Counted from the first letter of the stretch, positions 34,836 to 44,416 are shown. The stretch is DNA of 64,000 nt from CAJPQU01 sp052170475 (GCA_052170475.1 JBQNAL010000001.1:1-64000), one strand, 5' to 3'. Made by a program: numbers and translations. Notes: generated from the sequence alone by a model not told the origin.

Positions 34836-35255
34836 ATGAAAAAATCTTTTTGGCGGATAAGTTTAACCTTAGTATCCTTTTTGACGATGGGAGGCGGCGC
34901 TTCGTGCGGAAGTGCCTCGTGCGGGGCAGGAAAGGACGCTGGCCGCAAAGTTTCGATGGAGGAAGCGGCGAAGATGATGGCCGAGGAGAAGGATTATGTC
35001 CTTTTGGATGTGCGCACGCCGGAGGAGTATGAATCCGGTCATATCCCGGGCGCTATCTCCATGCCGCATGATACCATTCAAGAGACGCCGCCCGCGGGCT
35101 TACCTGATAAGAACCAGCTGATCTTGGTGTATTGTCAAGGTGGAATGCGCTGCCAGATGGCGGCGGCGAAACTGGCCCAGATGGGCTATACGAATATTGT
35201 CAAGTGTGGCGGTATTGTCGATTGGCAGGGCGAAGTGGTAAAAGGAAAAGCGTGA
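34836..35255 (+). CDS. Exported rhodanese-domain protein
   Basis: A 139-aa protein with a hydrophobic N-terminal segment (about 5-22) followed by a Cys-containing GASC (Cys24) that could be a poor lipobox, and a rhodanese domain (about 38-135). The active-site loop is C100-QGGM-R105, matching the rhodanese CX4R form, and DVRTPEEYESGHIPGA is the standard signature. Start ATG after GGGAGG. Acts outside the cytoplasmic membrane, likely in sulfane sulfur or thiol handling. Followed 13 bp later by an ArsC/Spx-like gene. Confidence 0.85.
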   Translation: MKKSFWRISLTLVSFLTMGGGASCGSASCGAGKDAGRKVSMEEAAKMMAEEKDYVLLDVRTPEEYESGHIPGAISMPHDTIQETPPAGLPDKNQLILVYCQGGMRCQMAAAKLAQMGYTNIVKCGGIVDWQGEVVKGKA

Positions 35256-35268
35256 GGGGGCATGCGCA

Positions 35269-35628
35269 GTGAAAGAGTGGCTGTTCCTTTGCTATCCAAA
35301 GTGCAGTACTTGCCGAAAGGCGCAGACTTGGCTGGAAGGGCGCGGTGTTACCGTCAAGTATCGGGACATCCAACAGGAAAACCCCACCGAGGCGGAGCTT
35401 AGGGTCTGGCACAAGACCAGCGGTCTTCCCTTGAAGCGGTTTTTCAATACCAGCGGCTTGAGGTATAGGGCGTTGGGCTTAAAGGACACCTTGGCCGGGA
35501 TGAGCGAGGACGAGCAATATGCGCTCCTTGCGTCCGATGGTCTTTTGGTTAAGCGGCCGCTTTTGATCGGGGCGGGCGTCGTTCTCGTAGGCTTTAAGGA
35601 AGACGAGTGGCAAGCGCATATGGCATAA
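35269..35628 (+). CDS. ArsC/Spx-family thioredoxin-fold protein
   Basis: A 119-aa protein of the arsenate reductase-like (ArsC/Spx/YffB) family, with the CSTC motif at residues 12-15 and the family segment LKRFFNTSGLRYRALGLKD near 55. The fold is certain; whether it is a reductase or an Spx-type RNA polymerase-binding regulator is not. The pattern FNTSG and RPLLIG is that of the YffB/arsenate-reductase-like branch. It is co-transcribed with the rhodanese protein. Confidence 0.85.
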   Translation: MKEWLFLCYPKCSTCRKAQTWLEGRGVTVKYRDIQQENPTEAELRVWHKTSGLPLKRFFNTSGLRYRALGLKDTLAGMSEDEQYALLASDGLLVKRPLLIGAGVVLVGFKEDEWQAHMA

Positions 35629-35642
35629 AGCGGCAGGAAAAG

Positions 35643-35680
35643 GAAGTGCCGGAGCCGGAGCATTTCGGTTCCGGCACTTC
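35643..35680 (+). terminator. Hairpin after the ArsC-like gene
   Basis: GAAGTGCCGGAGCCG and CGGTTCCGGCACTTC arms; the T-run after it is poor, so termination is probable but not certain. The remaining gap up to dapF shows nothing else. Confidence 0.55.
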
Positions 35681-35799
35681 TCGTGCAAATCATGCGGCGG
35701 TGCGGCGGGGGTGGTGGGAACTTTTGTCGGAACGTGCTTACGGCTTGCATATCAGCACGTGAACCGTTACAATAAAGCAAAAGAAAGCGGGGGACTTAC

Positions 35800-36639
35800 A
35801 TGGAGACAGCCTTCACGAAGTGGCAGGGGTGCGGGAACGATTTCGTCCTCATCGACGATCGTGTGTGCCGCATCGGTGAACCGGCAGCGCTTTCGGTGCG
35901 GATGTGCGACCGTCACTATGGCATTGGCGCCGATGGCCTGATCTTGGTGCTGCCATCGGAAAGAGCCGATTTTCGTATGCGCATCTTCAATGGGGACGGC
36001 AGCGAGGCCGAGATGTGCGGCAATGGGATTCGCTGTTTTGCCCGTCTTGTCTATGACCGTGGATGGACGGATAAGACGGCCTTTACGGTGGAAACCGGCG
36101 CAGGGATCCTTCGTCCATCGCTTCTTCTCGACGATGGTCAAGTGCGGGCGGTTCGGGTGGATATGGGCGAGCCGATCTTGGAAGCGGAGGAGATTCCCGT
36201 GATGGGGTTTGGCCGAGAGCGGATCGTCAATCGCCCGCTCACCGTGCTCGGGCAGGCCTACGGCGCAACCTGTGTTTCCATGGGCAATCCCCATTGTGTG
36301 GTCTTCGTCGAAGATTTGGCGTCGCTTGACCTTTGCCGCCTTGGCCCCGCCTTTGAGCGGCACGCATGGTTTCCACGGCGCGTCAATACGGAATTTGTCA
36401 CCGCCTTGGATCGCACGCACCTTCGGATGCGGGTCTGGGAGCGGGGGGCGGGGGTGACGCTGGCCTGCGGGACGGGCGCCTGCGCGACACTGGTCGCGGC
36501 GGTATTGAACCAAAAGGCGGAACGTCAGGCAGACATTGAATTGGATGGTGGCGTGCTTCATGTAGAATGGGCGGAGGATAACCATGTCTATATGACGGGA
36601 GCTGCCGAAATGGTGTTTCAGGGGCAATGGATCGGCTGA
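35800..36639 (+). CDS. dapF: Diaminopimelate epimerase
   Basis: Converts LL- to meso-diaminopimelate for lysine and peptidoglycan. 279 aa, two pseudo-symmetric lobes, catalytic Cys73 in EMCGNGIRC and Cys223 in LACGTGAC. Normal length. It precedes yicC by 19 bp and may head the yicC-remA-gmk-rpoZ-coaBC unit. Confidence 0.95.
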   Translation: METAFTKWQGCGNDFVLIDDRVCRIGEPAALSVRMCDRHYGIGADGLILVLPSERADFRMRIFNGDGSEAEMCGNGIRCFARLVYDRGWTDKTAFTVETGAGILRPSLLLDDGQVRAVRVDMGEPILEAEEIPVMGFGRERIVNRPLTVLGQAYGATCVSMGNPHCVVFVEDLASLDLCRLGPAFERHAWFPRRVNTEFVTALDRTHLRMRVWERGAGVTLACGTGACATLVAAVLNQKAERQADIELDGGVLHVEWAEDNHVYMTGAAEMVFQGQWIG

Positions 36640-36658
36640 CAGCTTGGAGGAGGCGCTT

Positions 36659-37540
36659 ATGCTGCGAAGTATGACCGGCTTTGGTGCGGGCAAGGCGGAG
36701 GATGAGAACTATCGTGTATCCGTCGAGGTGAAGGCGGTGAATCAGCGGTTTTTGGACGTCGACCTCCGTATGCCCTACACTTTAGATGCCTTTGCTGAAG
36801 CGATGAAGGGGAAGGTTCGAGGATATGCAGCGCGCGGCAAGCTGACGGTGAGCGTGCAGTTCGTGGATAAGCGGGAGCTGCCCAAAGAGATCCGGGTGGA
36901 TCAGGGGTTGGCAAAGGCGTATCACGCCGCGCTCCATGAGATCAGCGCTGCTTTGCAGTTGACGCATGCCTTTACCGTCGCGGAGATCGCCGCCTATCCT
37001 GGCGTCTTGACGACTTTAGAGACGGCAAGCGATGTATCTGGCGCGAAAGAGCCGCTGCTCTTTGCCTTGGAGGAGGCGCTGCAACAGTTTGTCGCCATGC
37101 GGGAAGCGGAAGGGGAAAATCTCAAGATTGACCTTTTGGCGCGGCTCAATGTTTTGGAAGATTATGGAGAACAGGTTGCCAAAGCGGCGCCGGAGATTGT
37201 GGAACACTATCGGGAACGGCTGCAAAAAAACCTCGGGGCGCTTTTATCAGCGGAAATGATCGAGCCGGCGCGCATCGTACAGGAAGTGGCGATGTATGCC
37301 GATAAAGTGAATTATACGGAAGAGATCGTTCGCTTGCGCAGTCATGTGGCGCAATTCCGCCAAATCTTGGAGGAAGCGTCGGCGCCGGTAGGCAGGAAAT
37401 TGGATTTTCTCATTCAGGAAATGAATCGTGAGGTCAATACGACGGCTTCCAAGGCGAATCATACGTCGGTGATTCAGATGACCGTCGAAATGAAGAGTGA
37501 GATCGAAAAATTACGGGAGCAGATCCAAAATATAGAATGA
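36659..37540 (+). CDS. YicC-family endoribonuclease
   Basis: YicC/YloC family, reported as an RNase that affects small RNA turnover. 293 aa from the ATG at 36659 after TTGGAGGAGG; the typical N-terminus MLRSMTGFGAGK and the C-terminal DUF1732 signature (EASAPVGRKLDFLIQEMNREVNTTASKA) are clear. Firmicute order yicC-remA-gmk-rpoZ. Confidence 0.9.
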   Translation: MLRSMTGFGAGKAEDENYRVSVEVKAVNQRFLDVDLRMPYTLDAFAEAMKGKVRGYAARGKLTVSVQFVDKRELPKEIRVDQGLAKAYHAALHEISAALQLTHAFTVAEIAAYPGVLTTLETASDVSGAKEPLLFALEEALQQFVAMREAEGENLKIDLLARLNVLEDYGEQVAKAAPEIVEHYRERLQKNLGALLSAEMIEPARIVQEVAMYADKVNYTEEIVRLRSHVAQFRQILEEASAPVGRKLDFLIQEMNREVNTTASKANHTSVIQMTVEMKSEIEKLREQIQNIE

Positions 37541-37549
37541 GGGGATGTC

Positions 37550-37825
37550 GTGGAGATTAAGCTGCTCAACATTGGCTTTGGCAATATTGTGCCACTCAAC
37601 CGAATCATCGCCATCGTCAGTCCTGAGTCTGCGCCCATGAAGCGCCTGATCCAAGAAGCGCGGGAGGCGGGACGGCTGATCGACGCGACCTATGGTCGCC
37701 GTACGCGTGCCGTGATCATCGTGGACAGCAGCCATGTGATCTTGTCCGCTGTCCAGCCGGAAACGGTGGCACATCGTGCGGCGGGCGATGAATCGGAGTA
37801 TAGGGCGAAGGATGATGAAACATGA
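37550..37825 (+). CDS. remA: RemA-family regulator (DUF370)
   Basis: RemA-like DNA-binding protein, in Bacillus an activator of biofilm matrix genes. 91 aa, GTG start; LLNIGFGNIVPLNRIIAIVSPESAPMKR and RGKGRRTRAVI-type basic patch (ATYGRRTRAVIIVDSSHVILS) are characteristic. The ATGA overlap with gmk suggests coupling. The acidic 20-residue C-terminal tail is variable in the family. Confidence 0.9.
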   Translation: MEIKLLNIGFGNIVPLNRIIAIVSPESAPMKRLIQEAREAGRLIDATYGRRTRAVIIVDSSHVILSAVQPETVAHRAAGDESEYRAKDDET

Positions 37826-38430
37826 AACAGGGCTGCCTGATCGTAGTCTCCGGCCCTTCGGGGACGGGCAAGGGAACGGTATGCGCGGCGCTCTTATCGG
37901 CTCACCCGGAGATCGCGTACTCCATTTCGGCCACGACGCGTGCGCCAAGAGCCGGGGAGCGGGATGGGGTCAATTACTATTTTCGGACGAAAGCTGCGTT
38001 TGAAAGGATGATCGCCGAAGGGGCGCTTTTGGAGTGGGCGGAGGTGTACGGGAATTATTATGGGACGCCGCTGCCGCCGATTCAGGAGAAGCTAGCGGCC
38101 GGACAAGATATTCTGCTCGAAATCGACACGCAAGGCGCACTGAAGGTGCAGGAACGGTTTCCTGACGGCGTGTTTATTTTCCTCCTGCCGCCGTCACTTT
38201 CGGAGCTGGAACGGCGGATTCGCGGCCGTGGTACGGAGGATGCGGCGAGCCTGTCCTGTCGTTTACAGGCGGCGCAGCGGGAGATCGGCGTGGCGCAGAG
38301 GTATCGCTATGTGGTGGTGAACGACGAAGTGGATACCGCCGTGGCGAAGATTGCCGCGATTTTGACGGCAGAACACTGTCGGACAGAGGCCAATCAAGAG
38401 CTTTTGCGTATGGTTGGCGAGAGCCGATAG
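37822..38430 (+). CDS. gmk: Guanylate kinase
   Basis: GMP to GDP phosphorylation. 202 aa; P-loop SGPSGTGKGTV at 9-19, substrate segments TTRAPRAGERDGVNYYF and LLEIDTQGALKV. Normal length. Start overlaps the remA stop. Confidence 0.94.
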   Translation: MKQGCLIVVSGPSGTGKGTVCAALLSAHPEIAYSISATTRAPRAGERDGVNYYFRTKAAFERMIAEGALLEWAEVYGNYYGTPLPPIQEKLAAGQDILLEIDTQGALKVQERFPDGVFIFLLPPSLSELERRIRGRGTEDAASLSCRLQAAQREIGVAQRYRYVVVNDEVDTAVAKIAAILTAEHCRTEANQELLRMVGESR

Positions 38431-38477
38431 AGTAGGGTTTTGTGAGCAGAAGATGAAGGATAAAGGAGAGGGAAAAT

Positions 38478-38690
38478 ATGGATATTGTACATCCGCCCAT
38501 GGGCGATTTGCTGAAAATGGTGGACAGCCGCTATACGTTGGTGGTGTTGGCGGCTAAGCGGGCGCGCCAGCTCCTCGATGGTGCGCAGGTCAAGGTTTCG
38601 GCGCAGACAACGAAGAATGTGACGAAGGCGTTGGCTGAGGTCGCGGACGGGCGCATCCTTTACGAGCGGAGGAAAGTCAGCTTGAAATGA
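38478..38690 (+). CDS. rpoZ: RNA polymerase omega subunit
   Basis: 70 aa; MVDSRYTLVVLAAKRARQLLDG matches the conserved omega core and its position after gmk is universal in Firmicutes. ATG after AAAGGAGAGGG. Confidence 0.9.
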   Translation: MDIVHPPMGDLLKMVDSRYTLVVLAAKRARQLLDGAQVKVSAQTTKNVTKALAEVADGRILYERRKVSLK

Positions 38691-38753
38691 TGGACATTGG
38701 TCTCGCTTAGGGGCTGGCGCTTTCGCTCCCCACGGAGAAAGGAGAGGCGGGTC

Positions 38754-39983
38754 ATGCTGGAAGGGAAAAAAATTGTCTTAGGGGTCACTGGCGGCATTGC
38801 CGCATATAAGGCGGTGGAGGTCGCCAGCCGCCTGCGGCAGGCAGGCGCTGAGGTGCATGTGATCATGACGAAGGAAGCCGCCGAGTTCGTGACGGCGCTG
38901 ACCTTCCGAGAAATCACAGGTCAGCCTGTGGCGATGGATATGTTTGCGGAAGTTACGCATTGGAACGTCGCCCATGTGGCGCTCGCGCATTTGGCTGACG
39001 CTGTTCTCATCGCGCCGGCGACGGCGAATATCATTGCGAAGGCGGCGGTGGGGCTGGCCGACGATATGCTCTCCACGACGCTTTTGGCGACGACGGCACC
39101 GCTTTTTTTCGCTCCGGCGATGAATACGAAGATGTATGAACATCCGGTGGTTCAGGAAAATCTTAAGCGATTGGAAGAACGAGGGGCACACATCATTCCC
39201 CCCGCTTGTGGTCATTTGGCCTGCGGCGATAAGGGCGCTGGGCGGCTTCCTGAACCTGAGACATTGGTTTCTGCCTTGGAGACTTTCTTCGGCGGACAGG
39301 CGACGATGACCGGCGTCAAGGTGTTGGTGACGGCGGCAGGGACATTGGAGCCAATCGACCCGGTACGCTACATCGGCAACCATTCCAGCGGTAAGATGGG
39401 ATACGCCATCGCTGCCGAAGCCGTTGGGCGCGGCGCTTCGGTCGTCCTCGTTTCTGGCCCCTCGGCGCTTACGCCGCCTGCCGGACTGGCGCACTTCATT
39501 CCCGTGCGCACGGCGCTTCAGATGCGCGACGCAGTGCTGGCGGAAGCGGAAACGGCAGATCTCGTCATTAAGGCGGCGGCCGTCGCGGATTATCGGGTCA
39601 GCCGGATCGCGGCCAACAAGATTAAGAAAGATGCCAATGAATTGACGCTTCACTTAGAAAAGAACCCGGATATTTTATGGGAGTTGGGGCAGAGAAAGCG
39701 CACAGGGCAGGTTTTGGTGGGCTTTGCTGCCGAAACGCAGAACCTTTTGGCATATGCGCGAGAGAAGTTAGAAAAAAAGAATCTGGATTTCATTGTTGCG
39801 AATGATGTCAGCCGTTCCGACGCCGGTTTCAACGCGGAAACAAATCTGATCAAGCTGCTCGATCGCGAGGGACAGATAGAAGAATTTCCCCTATTAGAAA
39901 AACGTCGCTTGGCAGCGCTTCTCTTGGATCGCGTCTGGCCAAGGGAGGCGGAGGCGGAGGCGGAGGTGCACGGACAACAGTGA
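38754..39983 (+). CDS. coaBC: CoaBC: PPC synthetase / PPC decarboxylase
   Basis: Bifunctional coenzyme A enzyme. 409 aa from the ATG at 38754 (GGAGAGGCGGG site); the N-terminal CoaC flavoprotein domain (GVTGGIAAYKAVEVASRL, PAMNTKMYEHP, CGHLACGDKGAGRLPE with the active-site Cys) is followed by the CoaB domain (DPVRYIGNHSSGKMGYAIA; NKIKKD near 290). The C-terminus ends in a short EAEAEAE repeat. Confidence 0.94.
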   Translation: MLEGKKIVLGVTGGIAAYKAVEVASRLRQAGAEVHVIMTKEAAEFVTALTFREITGQPVAMDMFAEVTHWNVAHVALAHLADAVLIAPATANIIAKAAVGLADDMLSTTLLATTAPLFFAPAMNTKMYEHPVVQENLKRLEERGAHIIPPACGHLACGDKGAGRLPEPETLVSALETFFGGQATMTGVKVLVTAAGTLEPIDPVRYIGNHSSGKMGYAIAAEAVGRGASVVLVSGPSALTPPAGLAHFIPVRTALQMRDAVLAEAETADLVIKAAAVADYRVSRIAANKIKKDANELTLHLEKNPDILWELGQRKRTGQVLVGFAAETQNLLAYAREKLEKKNLDFIVANDVSRSDAGFNAETNLIKLLDREGQIEEFPLLEKRRLAALLLDRVWPREAEAEAEVHGQQ

Positions 39984-40198
39984 GTCAATTAAGAACGTGC
40001 GGATAAATTCGGCTTGTGTTTCTTGGTGCATATTTTTCATCCTCGCTGCGGCGGAAAATCCCTTGCATGGCTCTGCTGTGCGCTCGGTTTGGCTCCTCAT
40101 AGGACGAAAAATCTGCGCCAATCTGACGTTATTTTATCAGTGGTTTCTTAAAGTGGTGGTTAGGCGCATGTGCAGAATGGTGGGGTGGAGGACATTCT

Positions 40199-41536
40199 AT
40201 GGTGCGGGTATTCATGATGATATTCCCCTTGTTGTTGGCGATAGGACAGATGGTGTGCGCTGCGCCGACGGACAGCGCAAATCCTGCGCCGGCGCAGGTG
40301 AAGGCGCTTCGCGTGGGGAACGATGCCGACCGGCTGCGCCTCGTGGTGGATACCGATAAGGAAGTCGATTACGATACGATGGTGCTGAAAAATCCGGGGC
40401 GCATCGTGGTCAATCTCCACAATGCTCGCTTGAGCGCAGAGGTTGAGCGGGATCGCGCTTTGACCAGTGCCTTTGCCAGTCGCGTTCGGGTGGGGCAGTT
40501 TACCCCTACGACGGTGCGCATCGTGGTGGAAACCGAGGAGGGAAAGGGCGGTTTCGATGTCTTTTCCTTGGAAGGCGGAGCGTCCCCCTATCGGGTTGTC
40601 ATCGACATTGGCCGCCTTCTGTCAAAGGAGAAAGGGAACACTGCGGGAAGTCCACCCCCTGCGTCTCCGTCAGAGGCGGGCACGTCCACAGACGGCGCCG
40701 ACGGAGGGAAGGCCGAGGACAAGGCGGGGACAACGGAGTCGGAGAGCCAAGGAACCATGGTACCGGATAAGCCCGATGGACAGCAGGGGGAAAAAGAGGC
40801 GGAAGCGTCAGAGGATCAACCTCTGCAAGGCGGGCAAACACAGGCGGACAAAGAGAACCGACAGGGTACGGAAAATAAGAAAAAAACGGAAGATAAGGAA
40901 CAAGTTCCCATTGAACTGCCAGAGATCGATCTCGAGGAGGTCGTCCTCTCGGGGAAGGTGAAGGGAAAGAAAATCGCGCTCGATCCTGGACATGGTGGGG
41001 AGGATCCTGGGGCGATAGGGCCTACCGGGGTGACGGAGAAAAGTATTACCCTGCGCATCGCACTCGTCGCAAAGCAGCTTTTGGAAGAGGCGGGCGCAAA
41101 GGTCATCATGACCCGGACGACGGATACGGAGGTCTCCCCAAAGCACCGGCAGGCGACGGATATTGAGGAGCTTCAGGCACGCTGCGATGTCGCGAATAAG
41201 GCTGGGGCGGATGTCTTTGTCAGCATCCACATGGATTCCTTCGCCAGCCGGAAAGCTGCTGGAACCACGGGGTATTATTACGAAAAGGGGACGGCGGCCA
41301 GTAAAAAATTAGCAGCCATCATACAGGCGGCGATCTTAAAGGAGATACGGACGGAGAGCCGAGGCGTGAAATCCTGTAACTTTTATGTTGTGCGGCATAC
41401 GAAGATGCCGGCGACGCTCATCGAAGTGGCTTTTGTGTCCAATCCACGGGAGGAACAGCTGCTTGACTCAGAGCAGGGGATACAGCATGCGGCCGTCGGC
41501 TTGGCGACGGGGATCGCAAACTTCTTCGGCAAGTGA
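40199..41536 (+). CDS. N-acetylmuramoyl-L-alanine amidase with AMIN domain
   Basis: Periplasmic Zn amidase that cuts the stem peptide from peptidoglycan at division. 445 aa: signal peptide (about 1-22), AMIN domain (about 30-140: RLRLVVDTDKEVDYDTMVLKNPGRIVVNLHN), a long low-complexity charged linker (about 145-245) and the Amidase_3 catalytic domain (about 255-445) with DPGHGGEDPGAIGP, VFVSIHMDSF and TLIEVAFVSN. This AmiC-like architecture suits a diderm. About 215 bp without genes precede it. Confidence 0.9.
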   Translation: MVRVFMMIFPLLLAIGQMVCAAPTDSANPAPAQVKALRVGNDADRLRLVVDTDKEVDYDTMVLKNPGRIVVNLHNARLSAEVERDRALTSAFASRVRVGQFTPTTVRIVVETEEGKGGFDVFSLEGGASPYRVVIDIGRLLSKEKGNTAGSPPPASPSEAGTSTDGADGGKAEDKAGTTESESQGTMVPDKPDGQQGEKEAEASEDQPLQGGQTQADKENRQGTENKKKTEDKEQVPIELPEIDLEEVVLSGKVKGKKIALDPGHGGEDPGAIGPTGVTEKSITLRIALVAKQLLEEAGAKVIMTRTTDTEVSPKHRQATDIEELQARCDVANKAGADVFVSIHMDSFASRKAAGTTGYYYEKGTAASKKLAAIIQAAILKEIRTESRGVKSCNFYVVRHTKMPATLIEVAFVSNPREEQLLDSEQGIQHAAVGLATGIANFFGK

Positions 41537-41599
41537 GGCCGCCTTTGGGCGATGTTGAGACATGCACTGATGGGAAAGGCTACGAGTAGGGGGATGGGC

Positions 41600-42793
41600 A
41601 TGAAGGAAAGAGAAGCTACGCAGACGTTATTGGATATGGAGCGCGCGCTCAAAGTGGAATCGGAAAAGCGGCAGAAGCAAATCATGCGGCGGGTGATTCC
41701 GGGCAAGCGAACCTTAGCCGATGCATTGGGTACACTGACGCGGCAGGAATTAGACGATATTCGCTACAATGTCGGACTTTCCGGCACCAGCAGCCTCAAC
41801 AAGGCGGAACTCATTGAGAAATTAGTCCCCGCAGTCATCGCGTTTGCTAAGTCTTGGTTTGTCTCCATGCTGCATGAAGAGTACCAAGCGCTCAGGCACA
41901 TGGCGGAGCGGGAGGGGATCTCGACGCAGTTCCGCGCAGATGAGGTGCGTCTGGATTATTTCCAGAGCTTGGGCGTGGCGCTGAGTGGAGCCTATCATGG
42001 GAAGATGGCGTGGTACATGCCGAATGAAGTGTTGGAGGAGTTTCAAAAATTCAATGCCGCTTCGCTGGCGAAGGCGGCGGAGTGGAACACCGACGCCGTT
42101 CGCTTGGCCGGGGGATTGCTCTACTATTATGGCGTGATGGCGTATGATCAGCTTTTTGCCAAGGTGAAGCAGTACATGGAAGCGGATGAGACCTTCCAAC
42201 TGGCGGATTTCATGCAAGTCATGTTCAATGGTGCTTGTTGGCAGCATAATTTTCGGGTGACGGAGCGGCTGCTGTGCCACTATACGGTGGCCGATCCAGA
42301 GCGAATTCTTGCCGCGCAGACGAAGATTGGCGTGGGATTCGCAAAACTTCCGTACGATAAGGTCTATGATGCCGGCGAAGAGAATTACATTGAATCTACA
42401 AAAGCGTACCAAGCCTTGGCGCAGTTTTTCATGCGCGTCCACCGGCGGGATGTGCTGGCAGCAGCAGATGCCGTGGGGGAGATCACCCTCCTCTTGCAAA
42501 ACGGCGGATCGATGAAAGATGCTTTGACCTATGCGGATTCTTTGGGTGCCGTGACCGAGGCGGAGGAAAAAGAATTTGCGGCACTTTTGATGGCGTTTCA
42601 CAATTCTCTTCGCCTGTGGAGCCTGAAGGGACATACGCCGGAGGAGATCGTCTCGGGAAACTTAGATCCTAAGGAGGACGTGTCGGGTGCCGTCTCGCGC
42701 CAAAAAACGAAGGTAGGGCGCAACGATCCCTGTCCATGCGGGAGCGGGAAAAAGTATAAACATTGTTGTCTGCGGGAAAAGGAAGCCGAATAG
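41600..42793 (+). CDS. SEC-C motif protein of unknown function
   Basis: About 397 aa. The last 25 residues form a SEC-C zinc-binding motif (VGRNDPCPCGSGKKYKHCC) as at the C-terminus of SecA. The rest is helical and unfamiliar; a SAP/Rho-N-like stretch (LADALGTLTRQELDDIRYNVGLSGTSSLNKAELIEKL) lies near residues 35-70. I chose the ATG at 41600, 7 bp after TAGGGGG; the frame is open to an ATG at 41552. It may bind nucleic acid or a ribosome-associated partner. Confidence 0.7.
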   Translation: MKEREATQTLLDMERALKVESEKRQKQIMRRVIPGKRTLADALGTLTRQELDDIRYNVGLSGTSSLNKAELIEKLVPAVIAFAKSWFVSMLHEEYQALRHMAEREGISTQFRADEVRLDYFQSLGVALSGAYHGKMAWYMPNEVLEEFQKFNAASLAKAAEWNTDAVRLAGGLLYYYGVMAYDQLFAKVKQYMEADETFQLADFMQVMFNGACWQHNFRVTERLLCHYTVADPERILAAQTKIGVGFAKLPYDKVYDAGEENYIESTKAYQALAQFFMRVHRRDVLAAADAVGEITLLLQNGGSMKDALTYADSLGAVTEAEEKEFAALLMAFHNSLRLWSLKGHTPEEIVSGNLDPKEDVSGAVSRQKTKVGRNDPCPCGSGKKYKHCCLREKEAE

Positions 42794-42928
42794 AAAACTG
42801 GGCGCGGCGGCAGGGCAGAAATTTTTTCGGGCGGGGACAAGCGATAACGGCAGGATTTTATCGCGGGAGAGAGAAAGTATACAAAAGAATTTTCTTTTCA
42901 TTCATACGATTTCGAGGAGGAAGGCTTC

Positions 42929-44185
42929 ATGAGCGAAAAAAAGAACACCATAGCCATTGTCTGTGGCGGAGGACCTGCGCCGGGCATCAATGCCGTCATT
43001 GCGGCGGTGACGGTGGAGGCGAACCGCTGGGGCTGGGATGTGTTAGGGGTCTACGATGGATTCTCTCGCTTGGTGAAGCGGGAGAAAGCCTTTATCCGTC
43101 TCACCTATGACGAGGTGGCACGGATCCATGTCACCGGGGGCTGTATCCTGAAGATGGCGCGGTACAATCCGACGAAGAAGGCGGAGGATTTACAGGCGGT
43201 GGTGGAGACACTCCTCGAGATGGGGGTCACGCATCTGGTGACCATCGGCGGCGACGATACGGCGCACAGCGCGGCGGCGGTGGCGCAGTATGCGAAGGAG
43301 CATGGCAGTTCCATCCATGTCGTCCATGTACCAAAGACGATCGATAACGATCTCCCGCTCCCCGAGGGGGTGCCTACCTTTGGTTTTGAAACGGCGCGGC
43401 AGTTCGGCGCGGTAGAAGTGCAGAATTTGGTGGAAGATGCCCGCACCATGATGAACCGCTGGTACCTTGTCATTGCGATGGGACGGACAGCAGGGCATTT
43501 GGCGCTGGGGATCGGCCGATCCTCTGGAGCGGTGCTGACCATCATTCCGGAGGAGTTCCATAAGCCAAAGATTTCTCTTCGGGAAGTGGTGGACATCATC
43601 GTAGGTTCGGTGATGAAGCGCTATCGCATGGGACGCACCTTTGGCGTAGCGGTCATCGCCGAAGGTGTGCTCGAGAAGATCGATCAGGCGGACTTGGAGA
43701 AGATGGGAACCATCGAGTTGGATGAACATGGTCACGTCCGTTATTCAGAGCTTGACTTTGGCAAGATTCTGCGCCAAGCGTTAGCGGCGGAATTGGCGAA
43801 GCTTGGGCGCAAGCCGAACCTCATCGACAAGGAGATCGGCTATGAGCTTCGCTGCGCGACGCCCATCGCTTTCGATGTGGATTATGCTCGCTCCCTTGGC
43901 TATGAGGCGGTGCGCTTCCTCCATCGGGGCAAGACCGGCGCCCTCATCTCGATTCAGAACGAATTGGCGGTACCCCTCTACTTTGAAGATATTCGCGATT
44001 CGGAAACCGGAGCGACGAAGGTGCGCCGGGTGGATGTGGAATCCGCTCACTACCGTATCGCACGGGGCTTCATGATCCGCTTGGAAAAGAGCGATTTAGA
44101 GGATGAAGCGCTGGCGAAGGAATATGGTCTGACGACCGAGGAGCTTCAGGCGCGGTATGGGTATCTCTTCGAGGGAGAAGAATAA
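42929..44185 (+). CDS. Phosphofructokinase, PPi-type signature
   Basis: Glycolytic enzyme phosphorylating fructose 6-phosphate. 418 aa, of the longer PFK group. The phospho-donor motif reads GGDD (107-110) instead of the GGDGS of ATP enzymes, and PKTIDND (135-141) has Lys where ATP enzymes have Gly; together these are established marks of pyrophosphate-dependent enzymes, so it is probably reversible and PPi-linked. MGRTAGHLAL gives the substrate site. ATG after CGAGGAGGAAGG. It is followed by a separate promoter and S-box. Confidence 0.9.
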   Translation: MSEKKNTIAIVCGGGPAPGINAVIAAVTVEANRWGWDVLGVYDGFSRLVKREKAFIRLTYDEVARIHVTGGCILKMARYNPTKKAEDLQAVVETLLEMGVTHLVTIGGDDTAHSAAAVAQYAKEHGSSIHVVHVPKTIDNDLPLPEGVPTFGFETARQFGAVEVQNLVEDARTMMNRWYLVIAMGRTAGHLALGIGRSSGAVLTIIPEEFHKPKISLREVVDIIVGSVMKRYRMGRTFGVAVIAEGVLEKIDQADLEKMGTIELDEHGHVRYSELDFGKILRQALAAELAKLGRKPNLIDKEIGYELRCATPIAFDVDYARSLGYEAVRFLHRGKTGALISIQNELAVPLYFEDIRDSETGATKVRRVDVESAHYRIARGFMIRLEKSDLEDEALAKEYGLTTEELQARYGYLFEGEE

Positions 44186-44222
44186 ATCCTATAAAATTGG
44201 TATAAAATAGGCGTCCCCCCCC

Positions 44223-44251
44223 TTGACAGAGCGGACCATATCCTTTATGAT
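44223..44251 (+). promoter_or_regulatory. Promoter of the S-box/metK transcript
   Basis: TTGACA (44223-44228), 17 bp, TATGAT (44246-44251). Start of transcription is expected near 44258, just before the aptamer. Confidence 0.8.
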
Positions 44252-44270
44252 GATAGCAAAGCTAAATAAA

Positions 44271-44416
44271 AACTCATCCAGAGCAGCAGAGGGACTGGCC
44301 CGATGAAGCTGCGGCAACCATTGACTTCAGTCAAACGGTGCCAATTCCGATAGGCGGATGCCTAAAAGATGAGAGCGGACAATGGAGGCTCTCGTCACTG
44401 AGAGCCTTTTCTTTTG
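44271..44416 (+). ncRNA. SAM-I (S-box) riboswitch with terminator
   Basis: Conserved S-box landmarks are present in order: CTCATC (P1 5' side), CAGAG, GAGGGACTGGCCC, TGAAG, CGGCAACC, then GGTGCCAATTCC and AGATGAGAG, whose GATGAG pairs with the 5' side. The expression platform ends in the terminator GGCTCTC-loop-GAGAGCC (44387-44406) followed by TTTTCTTTT. SAM binding should favour termination and so limit metK. The start of metK is 66 bp downstream. Confidence 0.93.
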
